From positions 372,001 to 436,000 of the forward strand of contig CAVQME010000001.1 of assembly GCA_963713545.1 (NCBI GenBank): a stretch of DNA of 64,000 bases, read 5' to 3'. Positions 1 through 9,138 of this stretch are shown in pieces (the stretch's first letter is position 1; each line of letters begins with the position of its first letter). A program made the translations under genes and the position numbers. The notes beneath the pieces are model-generated. The model searched no databases. It was given only the letters and a program-made list of their open reading frames with translations, and was not told the origin of the DNA. Source of the stretch: CAVPLM01 sp963713545. Its GTDB lineage: Bacteria; Actinomycetota; Thermoleophilia; RBG-16-64-13.

Positions 1-1476
1 AAACCGGGTGTCCACCAAGCTCAGATCGCCTACACGGGCATGCCCAAGAACGTCATCACCGGTGGCGCCGACCACATGGGCCCCTTCGCGAACCTGACCT
101 CTCAACCCTATGGCGATCGGTTGCTGAAGACGCACCGCGGCACACCCACCGCGTGGGGCAAACAGATGATCCCCAAGACGCTCATCGAGGAAGCCATCAA
201 GAAGGGGACGGTCGATTTCTGGGGCACGGGCGGCCACGAGGAGCCCACCTCCGACCAGTACAAGAAGTACACCTATCCCATCGAGAAGGAAAAGGGCGGC
301 ACCGAGATCCACATGATGTGGACCGATACTCCCTGCCGGTGCACCTGCTGGGGCTGCGGCGCCGATATCATGGCAGCTGTACGCAACCCGAAGATCGAGT
401 GCATCGTCGCTCAGCATCCCTGGCTGGAGAACGACGTCCTCACCGCAGACATCATCCTGCCCAGCAACACCACTCTCGAAGTGAATGACATTTCCCCGTG
501 CATCAGGGAGGGCGACAGCTTCCAGAGCGTGGTTCTCATGAACCAGGCTATCGCTCCCGTCGGTGAGTCGAGGAGCGACTACGAGGTGGTCTGCGCGGTG
601 GCCGAAAAGATGGGCATGCTCGATCAGGTCACCGACGGCTTCAGCGAGGAAGAGCTCATCAAGGGGACGTACGTCGGCATGAAGTTCGACTCGGTGATCC
701 CTTGGGAGGAGTTCAAGGAGAAGCAGTACTGCGTGCTTCCGGTGGCTCCCGACTGGGAAAAATGGCCGGCCGGCTTGTACGAGTTCTACAAAGATCCGGA
801 GGGCCATCCGATCCCGACCCCGACCGGCAAACTGGAGTTCTACTCCGAGAGCCTGGAGAAGGCCTTCCCCACCGACGAGGAGCGTCCCCCGATCCCGAAG
901 TGGATCGAGAAGGGCATCACCCACGACGAACGCATCTCCAGTACGAGAGCCAAGGCCTATCCGCTGCTCGTCATGTCGAACCACGGCCGCTGGAGGACTC
1001 ACGCCCAGTGCGACGATATCCCCTGGACGAGAGAGGCCCTCACCTGCAAGGTGAAAGGCTTCGACGGCTACATGTACGAGCCGTGCTGGATGCATCCGAG
1101 CGACGCGGAGAAGCGGGGCATCAAGAACGGCGACATCGTCAAGGTCTATAACGAGCGGGGCGGCGTGCTCTGCGGGGCTCTGGTGTGGGAACGGATCATG
1201 CCGGGCGTCATCTCCGTCGACCACGGGGCCCGGGCCGACTTCATCAAACCCGACTTCACCCTCGATCGGGGCGGCGCCATCAACGCCATCGCCCCCGAGG
1301 GACTGACCTCGAAGCATGCCGCCGGCCAGGCGACCAGCGGCTATTTAGCGGAGGTGGAGCGGGTCACCATGGCCCAGATGGAGGAATGGATGAGGGACTA
1401 TCCGGAAGCCTTCGCCCGCGAGTACGATCCCGCCTCTGGTCTTAGGTTCAACGGCTGGGTAACGGAGGGGAGGTAG
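1..1476 (+). CDS. Transhydroxylase-like molybdopterin oxidoreductase, large subunit (copy 1, 5'-truncated by window)
   Basis: C-terminal part of a DMSO-reductase-superfamily Mo-bis-MGD subunit. The reading frame is open from base 1, so the gene begins upstream of the window. The protein aligns throughout with the second large subunit (2543-5225). Family knowledge: this type pairs with a four-cluster ferredoxin-like subunit, and the closest characterised relative by architecture is pyrogallol-phloroglucinol transhydroxylase (AthL of Pelobacter acidigallici). Visible segments include GTPTAWGKQ, HPWLEND and the C-terminal molydopterin-binding domain (ISVDHGARADF). The stop lies 3 nt before the small-subunit ATG, so the two are cotranscribed. 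The substrate is not proven; a catechol dehydroxylase-type or other ring-hydroxyl enzyme is possible. Confidence 0.85.
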   Translation, partial: KPGVHQAQIAYTGMPKNVITGGADHMGPFANLTSQPYGDRLLKTHRGTPTAWGKQMIPKTLIEEAIKKGTVDFWGTGGHEEPTSDQYKKYTYPIEKEKGGTEIHMMWTDTPCRCTCWGCGADIMAAVRNPKIECIVAQHPWLENDVLTADIILPSNTTLEVNDISPCIREGDSFQSVVLMNQAIAPVGESRSDYEVVCAVAEKMGMLDQVTDGFSEEELIKGTYVGMKFDSVIPWEEFKEKQYCVLPVAPDWEKWPAGLYEFYKDPEGHPIPTPTGKLEFYSESLEKAFPTDEERPPIPKWIEKGITHDERISSTRAKAYPLLVMSNHGRWRTHAQCDDIPWTREALTCKVKGFDGYMYEPCWMHPSDAEKRGIKNGDIVKVYNERGGVLCGALVWERIMPGVISVDHGARADFIKPDFTLDRGGAINAIAPEGLTSKHAAGQATSGYLAEVERVTMAQMEEWMRDYPEAFAREYDPASGLRFNGWVTEGR

Positions 1477-2304
1477 TCGATGGCCAAGAAAGTCTTCGTC
1501 ATCGACCTGACCAAGTGCAACGGCTGCCACTCCTGCCAGATCGTCTGTAAAGACGAGCACGTGGCCAACGACTGGACCCCCATAGCCAAACCCCAGCCGG
1601 AAGTGGGCCAGTTCTGGCTGGAGCTCACCGAACGGGTGCGGGGTACCGTGCCCAAGGTGAAGGTGGCCTATCGTCCCCACCTCTGCATGCACTGCGACAA
1701 GGCCCCCTGCATGGAGTCCTGCCCCATCAGCGGAGCCCTCTATAAGCGGGACGATGGTCTCGTCATCATCGACCCGGTCAAATGCACCGGCTGCCGCAAC
1801 TGCGTGGACGCCTGCCCCTACGATGTGATCTTCTTCAACGAGGACTTGAACATCGCCCAGAAGTGCACGGGCTGTGCCCACTTACTTGACGACGGCTGGA
1901 GCGAGCCCCGCTGCGCCGATGCCTGCCCGACGCTTGCCATCCGCCTCCTGGACGAGGATGAAGCCAAAGAGCTGGTGGCCCAGGGTGAGGTGTGGAAGCC
2001 GGAGCTGAAAGACACCCTCGCTCCCCGGGTCTACTACCTGGGCCTACCCAAGAAGTTCATCGCCGGCACTCTGTATGACCCGGTGGAGGAAGAGGTCGTC
2101 ATCGGCGCTACCTGCACCCTGACGGCGACGCCCGGAGGCGCCAAACTCACCACGCAGACCGACAGCTACGGCGACTTCTGGTTCGAAGGCATAGACGACG
2201 GTATCTACGACCTGGAGATCAAGAGCGGAGCCAAGGTCCTTGCCTTCCCCGGTCTCGACACCACCGTCGCCGACATCAACCTGGGAGACATCCCGCTGAC
2301 GTGA
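1132..2304 (+). repeat. Direct repeat, copy A (3' end of large-subunit gene plus small-subunit gene)
   Basis: This segment is repeated at 4881-6051, about 3.75 kb downstream. By eye the two copies are about 95-98% identical at nucleotide level, while the large-subunit sequence upstream of the repeat is much more diverged. The arrangement indicates a tandem operon duplication with recent homogenisation of the 3' part. Confidence 0.85.
1480..2304 (+). CDS. Transhydroxylase-like Fe-S small subunit (copy 1), 274 aa
   Basis: Electron-transfer subunit of the preceding Mo enzyme. It has four ferredoxin-type Cys motifs: C13/16/19/23, C69/72/77/81, C102/105/108/112 and C129/132/145/149, i.e. 16 Cys for four [4Fe-4S] clusters. 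Residues about 197-274 form a separate domain (GATCTLTATPGG...TDSYGDFWFEG) resembling the Cna-B/prealbumin-like C-terminal barrel known from the transhydroxylase beta subunit. The 274-aa length fits that family (about 275 aa), which is the main reason for preferring this assignment over generic DmsB/PhsB subunits. The Shine-Dalgarno (GGAGGGGAGG) overlaps the end of the large-subunit gene. Confidence 0.88.
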   Translation: MAKKVFVIDLTKCNGCHSCQIVCKDEHVANDWTPIAKPQPEVGQFWLELTERVRGTVPKVKVAYRPHLCMHCDKAPCMESCPISGALYKRDDGLVIIDPVKCTGCRNCVDACPYDVIFFNEDLNIAQKCTGCAHLLDDGWSEPRCADACPTLAIRLLDEDEAKELVAQGEVWKPELKDTLAPRVYYLGLPKKFIAGTLYDPVEEEVVIGATCTLTATPGGAKLTTQTDSYGDFWFEGIDDGIYDLEIKSGAKVLAFPGLDTTVADINLGDIPLT

Positions 2305-2378
2305 GCATATCCAGCGGCGCCGGGCGACTGCCCGGAGTCCGGCCCGCTGCCGGAGCCGCAGGCGCCGCCGGCAGTTGC

Positions 2379-2417
2379 GTCCCCCGGCCCGGAACTCGGG
2401 CCGGGGGACTCCCTTTT
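2379..2417 (+). terminator. Rho-independent terminator
   Basis: A perfect 13-bp stem (2379-2391 with 2397-2409, loop GAACT) is followed by a short T tract (2414-2417). It lies 75 nt after the first small-subunit gene and closes that operon before the next transhydroxylase copy. The rest of 2305-2542 holds no gene; it must contain the promoter for the second copy. Confidence 0.8.
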
Positions 2418-2542
2418 GCGGCTCTTCTCGGATGCCGCATCTGGGCGAAGGCCCCGCATGGGTGTTCGCTTGTTTGTGAGTCGGACTATGATTGAGGCAT
2501 CGTGGAACGAGGAATCCCGATCGATTGAAAAGGGGGAACGAC

Positions 2543-5225
2543 ATGGCGTCCGAGAAGGATGAGCCGCAGATCCGGCCCGAGCAGACTCTGGCCAAAGAAG
2601 AGGCTCCGCCAAGCGCGGAGAAGACCGTCCTCAAGTCGCTGGGGCTCAGCGGGGGCATCTACGGCGCCGTTCCTTGTTGCGTGGATGTGAAAGACGGCAA
2701 GGTCGTCAGGGTCAGGCCGCTCCACTGGGACTCGAGAATACGATCCCGCAGACCTTCAACGCCTGGAAGATCGAGCAAGAACGGCAAGACGCTCGAGCCG
2801 TTCTTGAAATCGGCCCCTTCCCCTTGGAGCCTGGCCTACAAGAAGCGCACCTATTCGCCCAACCGGATCAAGTATCCCCTCAAGCGGGTCGACTGGGACC
2901 CCAAGGGGGAGAGAAACGTGCAGAATCGGGGCAAGAGCAAGTACGTCCGCGTCTCCTGGGACGAGGCTACCGACCTCATCGCCGCAGAGATCAAGCGCAT
3001 CCACAAGGAGTACGGACCGCTGGCCATCCTGGTGCAGGGCGACGGGCACGGGGAGTGCAAGTTCATCCATGCCCCCCACGGCTGCTCGACGCTGCTCCTC
3101 GACAAGATGGGCGGTTTCACGCAGCAGGTGCGCAACCCGGACAGCTGGGAAGGCTGGTACTGGGGATCGAGGCACATCTGGGGCAAGGGCCTGGTGGGGA
3201 TGATGAACCCGGCCGACAACATCGTCAACGACATCACGCAAAACAGCGACATGGTCGTTGTCTGGGGCGGCGACCCGGAGACGACGCCCTGGGGCTTCCG
3301 GGGCCAGTTCGCCAGCCGGCTGCTCTTCTTCTGGAACGAGATCGGCCTTAGGCAGGTCTACATCAACCCCGATCTCAACTACGCCGCGGCCATCCACGCC
3401 GACAAGTGGATCCCCATCCTTCCCAACACCGACGCGGCCCTGCAACTGGCCATCATCTACACGTGGATCACCGAAGGGACGTACGACAAGGAGTACGTCA
3501 AGACCCACACGGTGGGCTTCGACAAGGTCAAAGCCTACGTGCTGGGCGAGGAAGACGGCGTTCCCAAGACTCCCAAGTGGGCCTCGCCCAAGTGCGGCGT
3601 GCCGGTCTGGACCATCAAGGCGCTCGCCCGCGACTGGGCCAAGAAGACCGTGACCATCGGCCACTACTTCGGCGGCGGTATGGCCCGTGGACCCTATTCC
3701 CACGAACCGGCGCGGCTGGAGGTCATCCTGCTGGGGATGCAGGGTCTCGGCAAACCGGGGGTCCACCAATCGCAGATCGCCTATCTGGGCATGCCGCGGA
3801 ACATCCTCGGCGCCGGCCGGCAGTATATGGACATGTTCAACAACCTGGCCGCTTCGCCCGCCGGAGACCGGCTCCTCAAGCCGCACAGGGGAACGCCGAC
3901 GGCCTGGGGCAAGCAGCTCATCCCCAAGACCCTCATCGAGGAGGCGATCCACCGTCCCCCCGTCGACTTCTGGGGTACCGGCGGTCACGAGGAGCCCACC
4001 GAAGACCAGTACAAGAAGTACACCTACCCGCTGCCGAAAGAAGAGGGCGGCACCGAGTTCCACATGATGTGGACCGACACCCCCTGCCGGGTCACCTGCT
4101 GGAACTGCGGTAACGACGTGGTGGAGGCGATGCGGAGCCCCAAGATCGAGTGCATCGTCGCCCAGCATCCCTGGCTGGAGAACGACTGCCTGTACGCCGA
4201 CATCATCCTCCCCACCAACACCACCCTTGAAGTCAACGACATCATGCCCTGCCTGCGTGACGGCGACAGCTTCCAGAGCGTCGTCCTCATGCGACAGGCC
4301 ATCACCCCCGTCGGCGAGTCCAAGAGCGACTACGAGGCCGTCTGCGAAGTAGCGAAGAAGCTCGATATGTACGAGCAGGTCACCGACGGCTTCAGCGAGG
4401 AAGAGCTGATAAAGGCCGTGTTCGACGGAATGCGCTTCGACAAGATCGTGAGCTGGGAGGAGTTCCAGGAGAAGGATTACTTTGTCGTCCCCTACGAGAC
4501 CGACTGGCAGAAGCACCCGGCCGGCTTCTACGAGTTCTATGAAGACCCGGAAGGCCATCCGCTGCCCACGCCCACCGGCAAGCTGGAGTTCTACTCCGAG
4601 AGCCTGGCCACGTATTTCCCCAACGACGCCGAGCGGCCGCCTATCCCGGTCTGGGTCGAGAAGGGCATCACGCACGACGAGCGCATCTCCAGCACGAGAG
4701 CCAAGGCCTACCCGCTGCTCGTGATGTCGAACCACGGCCGCTGGAGAGTGCACGCCCAGTGCGACGACATCCCCTGGACCAAGGAAGCGGTCACCGGCAA
4801 GATCAAGGGCTGGGACGGCTACTGGTACGAGCCGTGCTGGATGAACCCGAGCGGACGCCGAAGCCCGGGGCATCAAGAACGGCGACATCGTCAAGGTCTA
4901 TAACGAGCGGGGCGGCGTGCTCTGCGGGGCTCTGGTGTGGGAGCGGATCATGCCGGGCGTCATCTCCGTCGACCATGGGGCCCGGGCCGACTTCATCATC
5001 CCCTGCAAGCTGGATCGGGGCGGGGCCATCAACGCCATCGCCCCCGAGGGACTCACCTCGAAGCATGCCGCCGGCCAGGCCACGAGCGGCTATTTGGCGG
5101 AGGTGGAGCGGGTCACCATGGCCCAGATGGAGGAATGGATGAGGGACTATCCGGAAGCCTTCGCCCGCGAGTACGATCCCGCCTCTGGTCTTAGGTTCAA
5201 CGGCTGGGTAACGGAGGGGAGGTAG
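2543..5225 (+). CDS. Transhydroxylase-like molybdopterin oxidoreductase, large subunit (copy 2), frame-disrupted
   Basis: Complete large subunit of about 890 aa, close to the 875 aa of the Pelobacter enzyme. The ATG at 2543 is preceded by AGGGGGAA. There is no N-terminal Cys cluster, as in transhydroxylase. The segment NPDSWEGW (D200-S201-W202) matches the Asp-Ser-Trp of the known active site, Ser being the proposed Mo ligand. Two compensating indels near 2731 and 2775 alter about 15 residues: TFNAWKIE appears only in another frame. One extra G at about 4853-4855 breaks the frame, and the last 120 residues continue to a stop at 5225. The frame breaks are probably sequence errors. It is 2 nt upstream of its small subunit. 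Confidence 0.82.
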
Positions 5226-6051
5226 TCATGGCCAAGAAAGTCTTCGTCATCGATGTGGCCAAGTGCAACGGCTGCCACTCCTGCCAGATCGTCTGTAAAG
5301 ACGAGCACGTGGCCAACGACTGGACCCCCATAGCCAAACCCCAGCCGGAAGTGGGCCAGTTCTGGCTGGAGCTCACCGAGCGGGTGCGGGGTACCGTGCC
5401 CAAGGTGAAGGTGGCTTATCGTCCCCACCTCTGCATGCACTGCGACAAGGCCCCCTGCATGGAGTCCTGCCCCATCACCGGAGCGCTCTATAAGCGGGAC
5501 GATGGTCTCGTCATCATCGACCCGGTCAAATGCACCGGCTGCCGCAACTGCGTGGACGCCTGCCCCTACGATGTGATCTTCTTCAACGAGGACTTGAACA
5601 TCGCCCAGAAGTGCACGGGCTGTGCCCACTTACTTGACGACGGCTGGAGCGAGCCCCGCTGCGCCGATGCCTGCCCGACGCTCGCCATCCGCCTCCTGGA
5701 CGAGGACGAAGCCCAAGAGCTGGTGGCCCAGGGTGAGGTGTGGAAGCCGGAGCTGAAAGACAACTCGCTCCCCGGGTCTACTACCTGGGCCTACCCAAGA
5801 AGTTCATCGCCGGCACTCTGTATGACCCGGTGGAGGAAGAGGTCGTCATCGGCGCTACCTGCACCCTGACGGCGACGCCCGGGGGAGCGAAACTCACCAC
5901 CCAGACCGACAGCTACGGGGACTTCTGGTTCGAAGGCATAGACGACGGTATCTACGACCTGGAGATCAAGAGCGGAGCCAAGGTCCTTGCCTTCCCCGGT
6001 CTCGACACCACCGTCGCCGACATCAACCTGGGAGACATCCCGCTGACATAG
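4881..6051 (+). repeat. Direct repeat, copy B
   Basis: Second copy of the 1132-2304 repeat. It covers the last part of the second large-subunit gene and all of the second small-subunit gene. It ends at the stop codon: the DNA after 6051 shows no resemblance to the DNA after 2304. Confidence 0.85.
5228..6051 (+). CDS. Transhydroxylase-like Fe-S small subunit (copy 2), one frameshift
   Basis: Near duplicate of the 1480-2304 gene with all 16 Cys of the four [4Fe-4S] motifs conserved. The reading frame is lost around 5760-5763, where GACACCCTCGCTCC of copy 1 is one base shorter here. The C-terminal beta-barrel domain then continues in the next frame to a TAG at 6049-6051. Because the downstream codons are intact and nearly identical to copy 1, a sequencing or assembly deletion is the simplest reading; a recent pseudogenising mutation cannot be excluded. 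Confidence 0.83.
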
Positions 6052-6116
6052 ACCGATAAGCATCGACGCACTACCGAGCAACGAGCAACGCGCTTCAGAC
6101 CAAGACGGAGGACGTG

Positions 6117-8192
6117 ATGGCACAGACCCCCTACGAACACCTGTTCTCGCCGTTCAGCATCGGCAATGTGCAGCTGAAGAACAGGATCGTCAAGACGGCG
6201 GCCCAGACCTATTTCTTCGAGTCCGGCGAGCACCGGGTCGGGGTCAAGGCTCTGGGCTTCTACGGGGCAGTGGCCCGAGGCGGCGTCGGAATGATCATCA
6301 CCGAGACTCCGGCGATGGAGTGGCCCCTGCTGGAGGAGGGTGATCGGCGCTTCCGGGTCGACGACGACAAGTACCTGAAGAACCTCGAGGAACTTTCAAC
6401 CGAGGTCCACAAGTACGGTTGCCCCATCTTCACCCAGCTCTACCATCGCGGCCCCTGGGGCGGAATCTACGCCCTTATCGCGAAACGGGTAGCCGCGTCC
6501 CCGATCACGATGTACTCCCCCTTCGACGTCCACGACGAGGAGCCGCCAAGCGCCCTCACCATCGAGGAGATCGAGGAGTTGATCGACAGGTTCGCCTCGG
6601 CCGCGGTCCGCTTACAGAAGGCCGGCTGGGACGGCATCGAGATCAACGCGGCCGCCGACCACCTCTTCCACAGCTTCCTTTCGCGCTTCTGGAACAAGAG
6701 GGATGACATATACGGCCCGCAGAGCATGGAGAACCGCAGCCGGTTCATCGTGCAGGTCATCAAGGAGATCAAGAAGCGCTGCGGACAGGATTTCCCGGTC
6801 CAGCTCCTCATGAATGCCTTCGAGATCGGCGCAGGCGACGAGGGGCTCACCATCGAAGAGGGCAAGGAGATCGCCCGCATCTACGAAGCCAACGGGGTCG
6901 ACTCGCTGCACGTGCGCTATCACTGGTCGGGCATGCACCAGGGCTCGTATCTCCCCGACAACCTGTTCTATCCCGAGCCGCATATCCCGCTCAGCGAATT
7001 CCCCAAGGAGATGGACTGGAGTCACAAAGGGGCACTGTGCAACGTTCCCCTGGCGGCGGGCATCAAGCAGGTGGTCAATATCCCGGTGATGACGGTCGCC
7101 GGTTTCGACGCCGACTCGGCCGAGAAGGTCCTGAGCGAGGGCAAGGCCGACTACATCGGCTTCAACCGTCGCATCTTCGCCGACCACAACTACCCCAACA
7201 AGATGCGGACCGGCCGCGCTCTCGACGTTCAGCCCTGCACCAAGTGCGGCCACTGCAGCAGCACCTACAACGAGGCGCGTCACTGCCGCATCAACGCCTG
7301 CTTCGGGACAGACTCTTACGACTTGGCGCCGCGCGGCGCCATCAAGAAGGTCTTGGTGATCGGTGGCGGGCCGGCCGGCATGCAGGCCGCCCGCGTCGCT
7401 GCGGACCGCGGTCATTCCGTCAGCCTCTGGGAGAAGGGCAAATACCTGGGCGGGTCCATGTCTCTGGCAGCCATGGTCAAAGGAGCGGGGACCGAGGACG
7501 TGCGCGAGGTGATCTGGTTCTTCCGGAGACAGGTCAACAAGCTGGGAGTCGATGTCCACCTGGGCAAAGAGATCGACGCGGCGGCCGTCATCGCGGCCAA
7601 ACCCGACGTGGTGATCGTGGCCGGCGGAGGCGACCCGACGCTTCCGGACGTTCCCGGCCTCGACGGAAAGAATGTCATCAAGAGCAGCGACCTATACGGG
7701 ATGTTGCGGTTCTATCTGCGGATCTTCGGACCCAAGACGCTTCGCGACCTGACCAAGTACTGGATGCCGGTCGGCAAGAGAGCGGTCATCATCGGCGGCG
7801 CGATCCAAGGCTGTCAGTTGGGCGAGTTCCTGGTCAAGCGGGGCCGGAAAGTGACGATCGTCGAGACCGAGCCGGAGTTCGGCAGGTGGATGTATCCAGA
7901 GCGGAAGACCCGCCTCTTCTACTGGTTCGACAAGAAGGGCGTCGAGCGTCTGGCCGGCGTGAAGCTGGCAGAGATTACCGACAAGGGCCTGTCCCTGATC
8001 ACCCAGGAGGGCGAGCCGCGGCTGATCGAAGCGGAAAGCGTCATATGCGCGTTGCCGTTCTCGGCGGACAAAGCCCTCGCCGAAGCCCTACAGGGGAAGG
8101 TTCCGGAGGTCTACACCATCGGCGACTGCGACGAGCCCGGGCTGATCCGCGACGCGACCGCTGCCGGCTGGAAGGTAGGGAACGCCGTCTAG
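6117..8192 (+). CDS. Enoate reductase / 2,4-dienoyl-CoA reductase-like FMN-FAD-[4Fe-4S] oxidoreductase, 691 aa
   Basis: Old-yellow-enzyme-type fusion protein that reduces activated C=C bonds with NAD(P)H. Residues 1 to about 340 form the FMN TIM barrel (GWDGIEINAAADHLFHSF and the RFWNKRDDIYG segment). The Cys run CTKCGHC starting at C374, with further Cys at about C389 and C394, supplies the [4Fe-4S] cluster. Residues from about 412 are the FAD/NAD domain with GGGPAG at 416-421. The start is ATG 6117, 5 nt after GGAGG; a GTG at 6114 is an alternative. It lies 65 nt after the second transhydroxylase operon in the same direction, which fits a reductive step on a ring or cyclic enone. The substrate is unknown. 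Confidence 0.85.
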   Translation: MAQTPYEHLFSPFSIGNVQLKNRIVKTAAQTYFFESGEHRVGVKALGFYGAVARGGVGMIITETPAMEWPLLEEGDRRFRVDDDKYLKNLEELSTEVHKYGCPIFTQLYHRGPWGGIYALIAKRVAASPITMYSPFDVHDEEPPSALTIEEIEELIDRFASAAVRLQKAGWDGIEINAAADHLFHSFLSRFWNKRDDIYGPQSMENRSRFIVQVIKEIKKRCGQDFPVQLLMNAFEIGAGDEGLTIEEGKEIARIYEANGVDSLHVRYHWSGMHQGSYLPDNLFYPEPHIPLSEFPKEMDWSHKGALCNVPLAAGIKQVVNIPVMTVAGFDADSAEKVLSEGKADYIGFNRRIFADHNYPNKMRTGRALDVQPCTKCGHCSSTYNEARHCRINACFGTDSYDLAPRGAIKKVLVIGGGPAGMQAARVAADRGHSVSLWEKGKYLGGSMSLAAMVKGAGTEDVREVIWFFRRQVNKLGVDVHLGKEIDAAAVIAAKPDVVIVAGGGDPTLPDVPGLDGKNVIKSSDLYGMLRFYLRIFGPKTLRDLTKYWMPVGKRAVIIGGAIQGCQLGEFLVKRGRKVTIVETEPEFGRWMYPERKTRLFYWFDKKGVERLAGVKLAEITDKGLSLITQEGEPRLIEAESVICALPFSADKALAEALQGKVPEVYTIGDCDEPGLIRDATAAGWKVGNAV

Positions 8193-8246
8193 CGATATGG
8201 GAGGAGGGAGATCCCTTCAAGTTCGGAGCGAAGCTCCACCCCATAG

Positions 8247-8274
8247 ACCGGGCCCGCCACAAGGCGGGCCCGGT
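8247..8274. terminator. Bidirectional terminator hairpin between convergent genes
   Basis: A 12-bp GC-rich perfect stem (8247-8258 with 8263-8274, loop ACAA) sits in the 118-bp gap between the convergent enoate-reductase gene and the third small-subunit gene. TCTTA follows on +. Its position and symmetry fit termination from both sides. Confidence 0.7.
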
Positions 8275-8310
8275 GTCTTATCAGGCTCCGCGAGACCGGA
8301 GGGGCCGGAT

Positions 8311-9135
8311 CTAGGCTCGCACCAGGACTATGTCCCCAAGATAGACGGACACGTACGTCTTCACCTCGAACTCCCGGGTCTCGTAGCCAGGGCTCGAGAT
8401 CGTCACCTTGAAGGCGGTCTTCGCCGGCAGTCCCTCGAACTCGAAGTCGCCGAAGCTATCTGCGGAGACTGTCTCCTTGCGCCCGGCTCCCTCCAGGGTG
8501 ACAGTCGCTCCTGTGGCACATTCGTCGGTGTCGCCGAGCACCACGGCCCCGGCGACGAAGCTCATCGGCAGCCCGACGAACTTGACCTTGTCGCCGAGCT
8601 TGTACTCGGGGTGCATGGCTTCCGCGGCCTTCATGGCCTTGGAGACCGCGCTGTTCGGATCGTCGAGGTCACCGAAGAGCAGCGCTCCGGTCGGGCACGC
8701 CTCCACGCAGCGGGGCTCTTTCCAGCCGGCGTCCAAGAGGTGAGCGCAGAACGTGCATTTTTGAGCGACGTTCTCCTGCTCGTTCCAGTAGATCCTGCGG
8801 TACGGGCACCTGGAGACGAGTTCCTTCTGCCCCCTGGCCTTCTCGGGATCGATCATCACGATGCCGTCGGCCCGCTTGTATACGGCGCCGTCGCTCCCGC
8901 TCATGCAACCGGGGGCTTCGCACTGCATGCAGGGTACTGCGATGTAGTCCTGCTTGACCTTCGGGAACTGGCCGCGCTCCTTGGGGATGATCCTCATCCA
9001 GTCCTGGCCGGTCATCGGCTGGGCGGCAGAATAGCCCAGCTTGGCCTGTTCGCAGTACTCGTCCTTGCACGCGATGAAGCAGTTGTAGCAGCCGTCGCAC
9101 TTGGTGACGTCGACTACCATTCCGTATCTAGGCAT
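8311..9135 (-). CDS. Transhydroxylase-like Fe-S small subunit (copy 3), three-cluster type, 274 aa
   Basis: Same length and domain order as the + strand copies but diverged. The Cys set is C13/16/19/23, C69/72/77 (the fourth is S81), only C110 of motif III, and C127/130/143/147. That makes 12 ligands for three [4Fe-4S] clusters, which is the number reported for Pelobacter transhydroxylase. The loss is exactly the three leading Cys of motif III plus the last Cys of motif II, i.e. the ligands of one cluster in the usual ferredoxin pairing. The C-terminal beta domain (ATGATVTLEGAG...DSFGDFEFEG) is present. It is 3 nt downstream of its large subunit. Confidence 0.87.
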   Translation of the reverse strand: MPRYGMVVDVTKCDGCYNCFIACKDEYCEQAKLGYSAAQPMTGQDWMRIIPKERGQFPKVKQDYIAVPCMQCEAPGCMSGSDGAVYKRADGIVMIDPEKARGQKELVSRCPYRRIYWNEQENVAQKCTFCAHLLDAGWKEPRCVEACPTGALLFGDLDDPNSAVSKAMKAAEAMHPEYKLGDKVKFVGLPMSFVAGAVVLGDTDECATGATVTLEGAGRKETVSADSFGDFEFEGLPAKTAFKVTISSPGYETREFEVKTYVSVYLGDIVLVRA

Positions 9136-9138
9136 GTG

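Noticed and set aside
2756..4894. A 712-codon open frame on the - strand opposite the second large subunit
   Set aside because: No ribosome site and no motifs; it mirrors codon bias of the + strand gene, which has conserved active-site residues.
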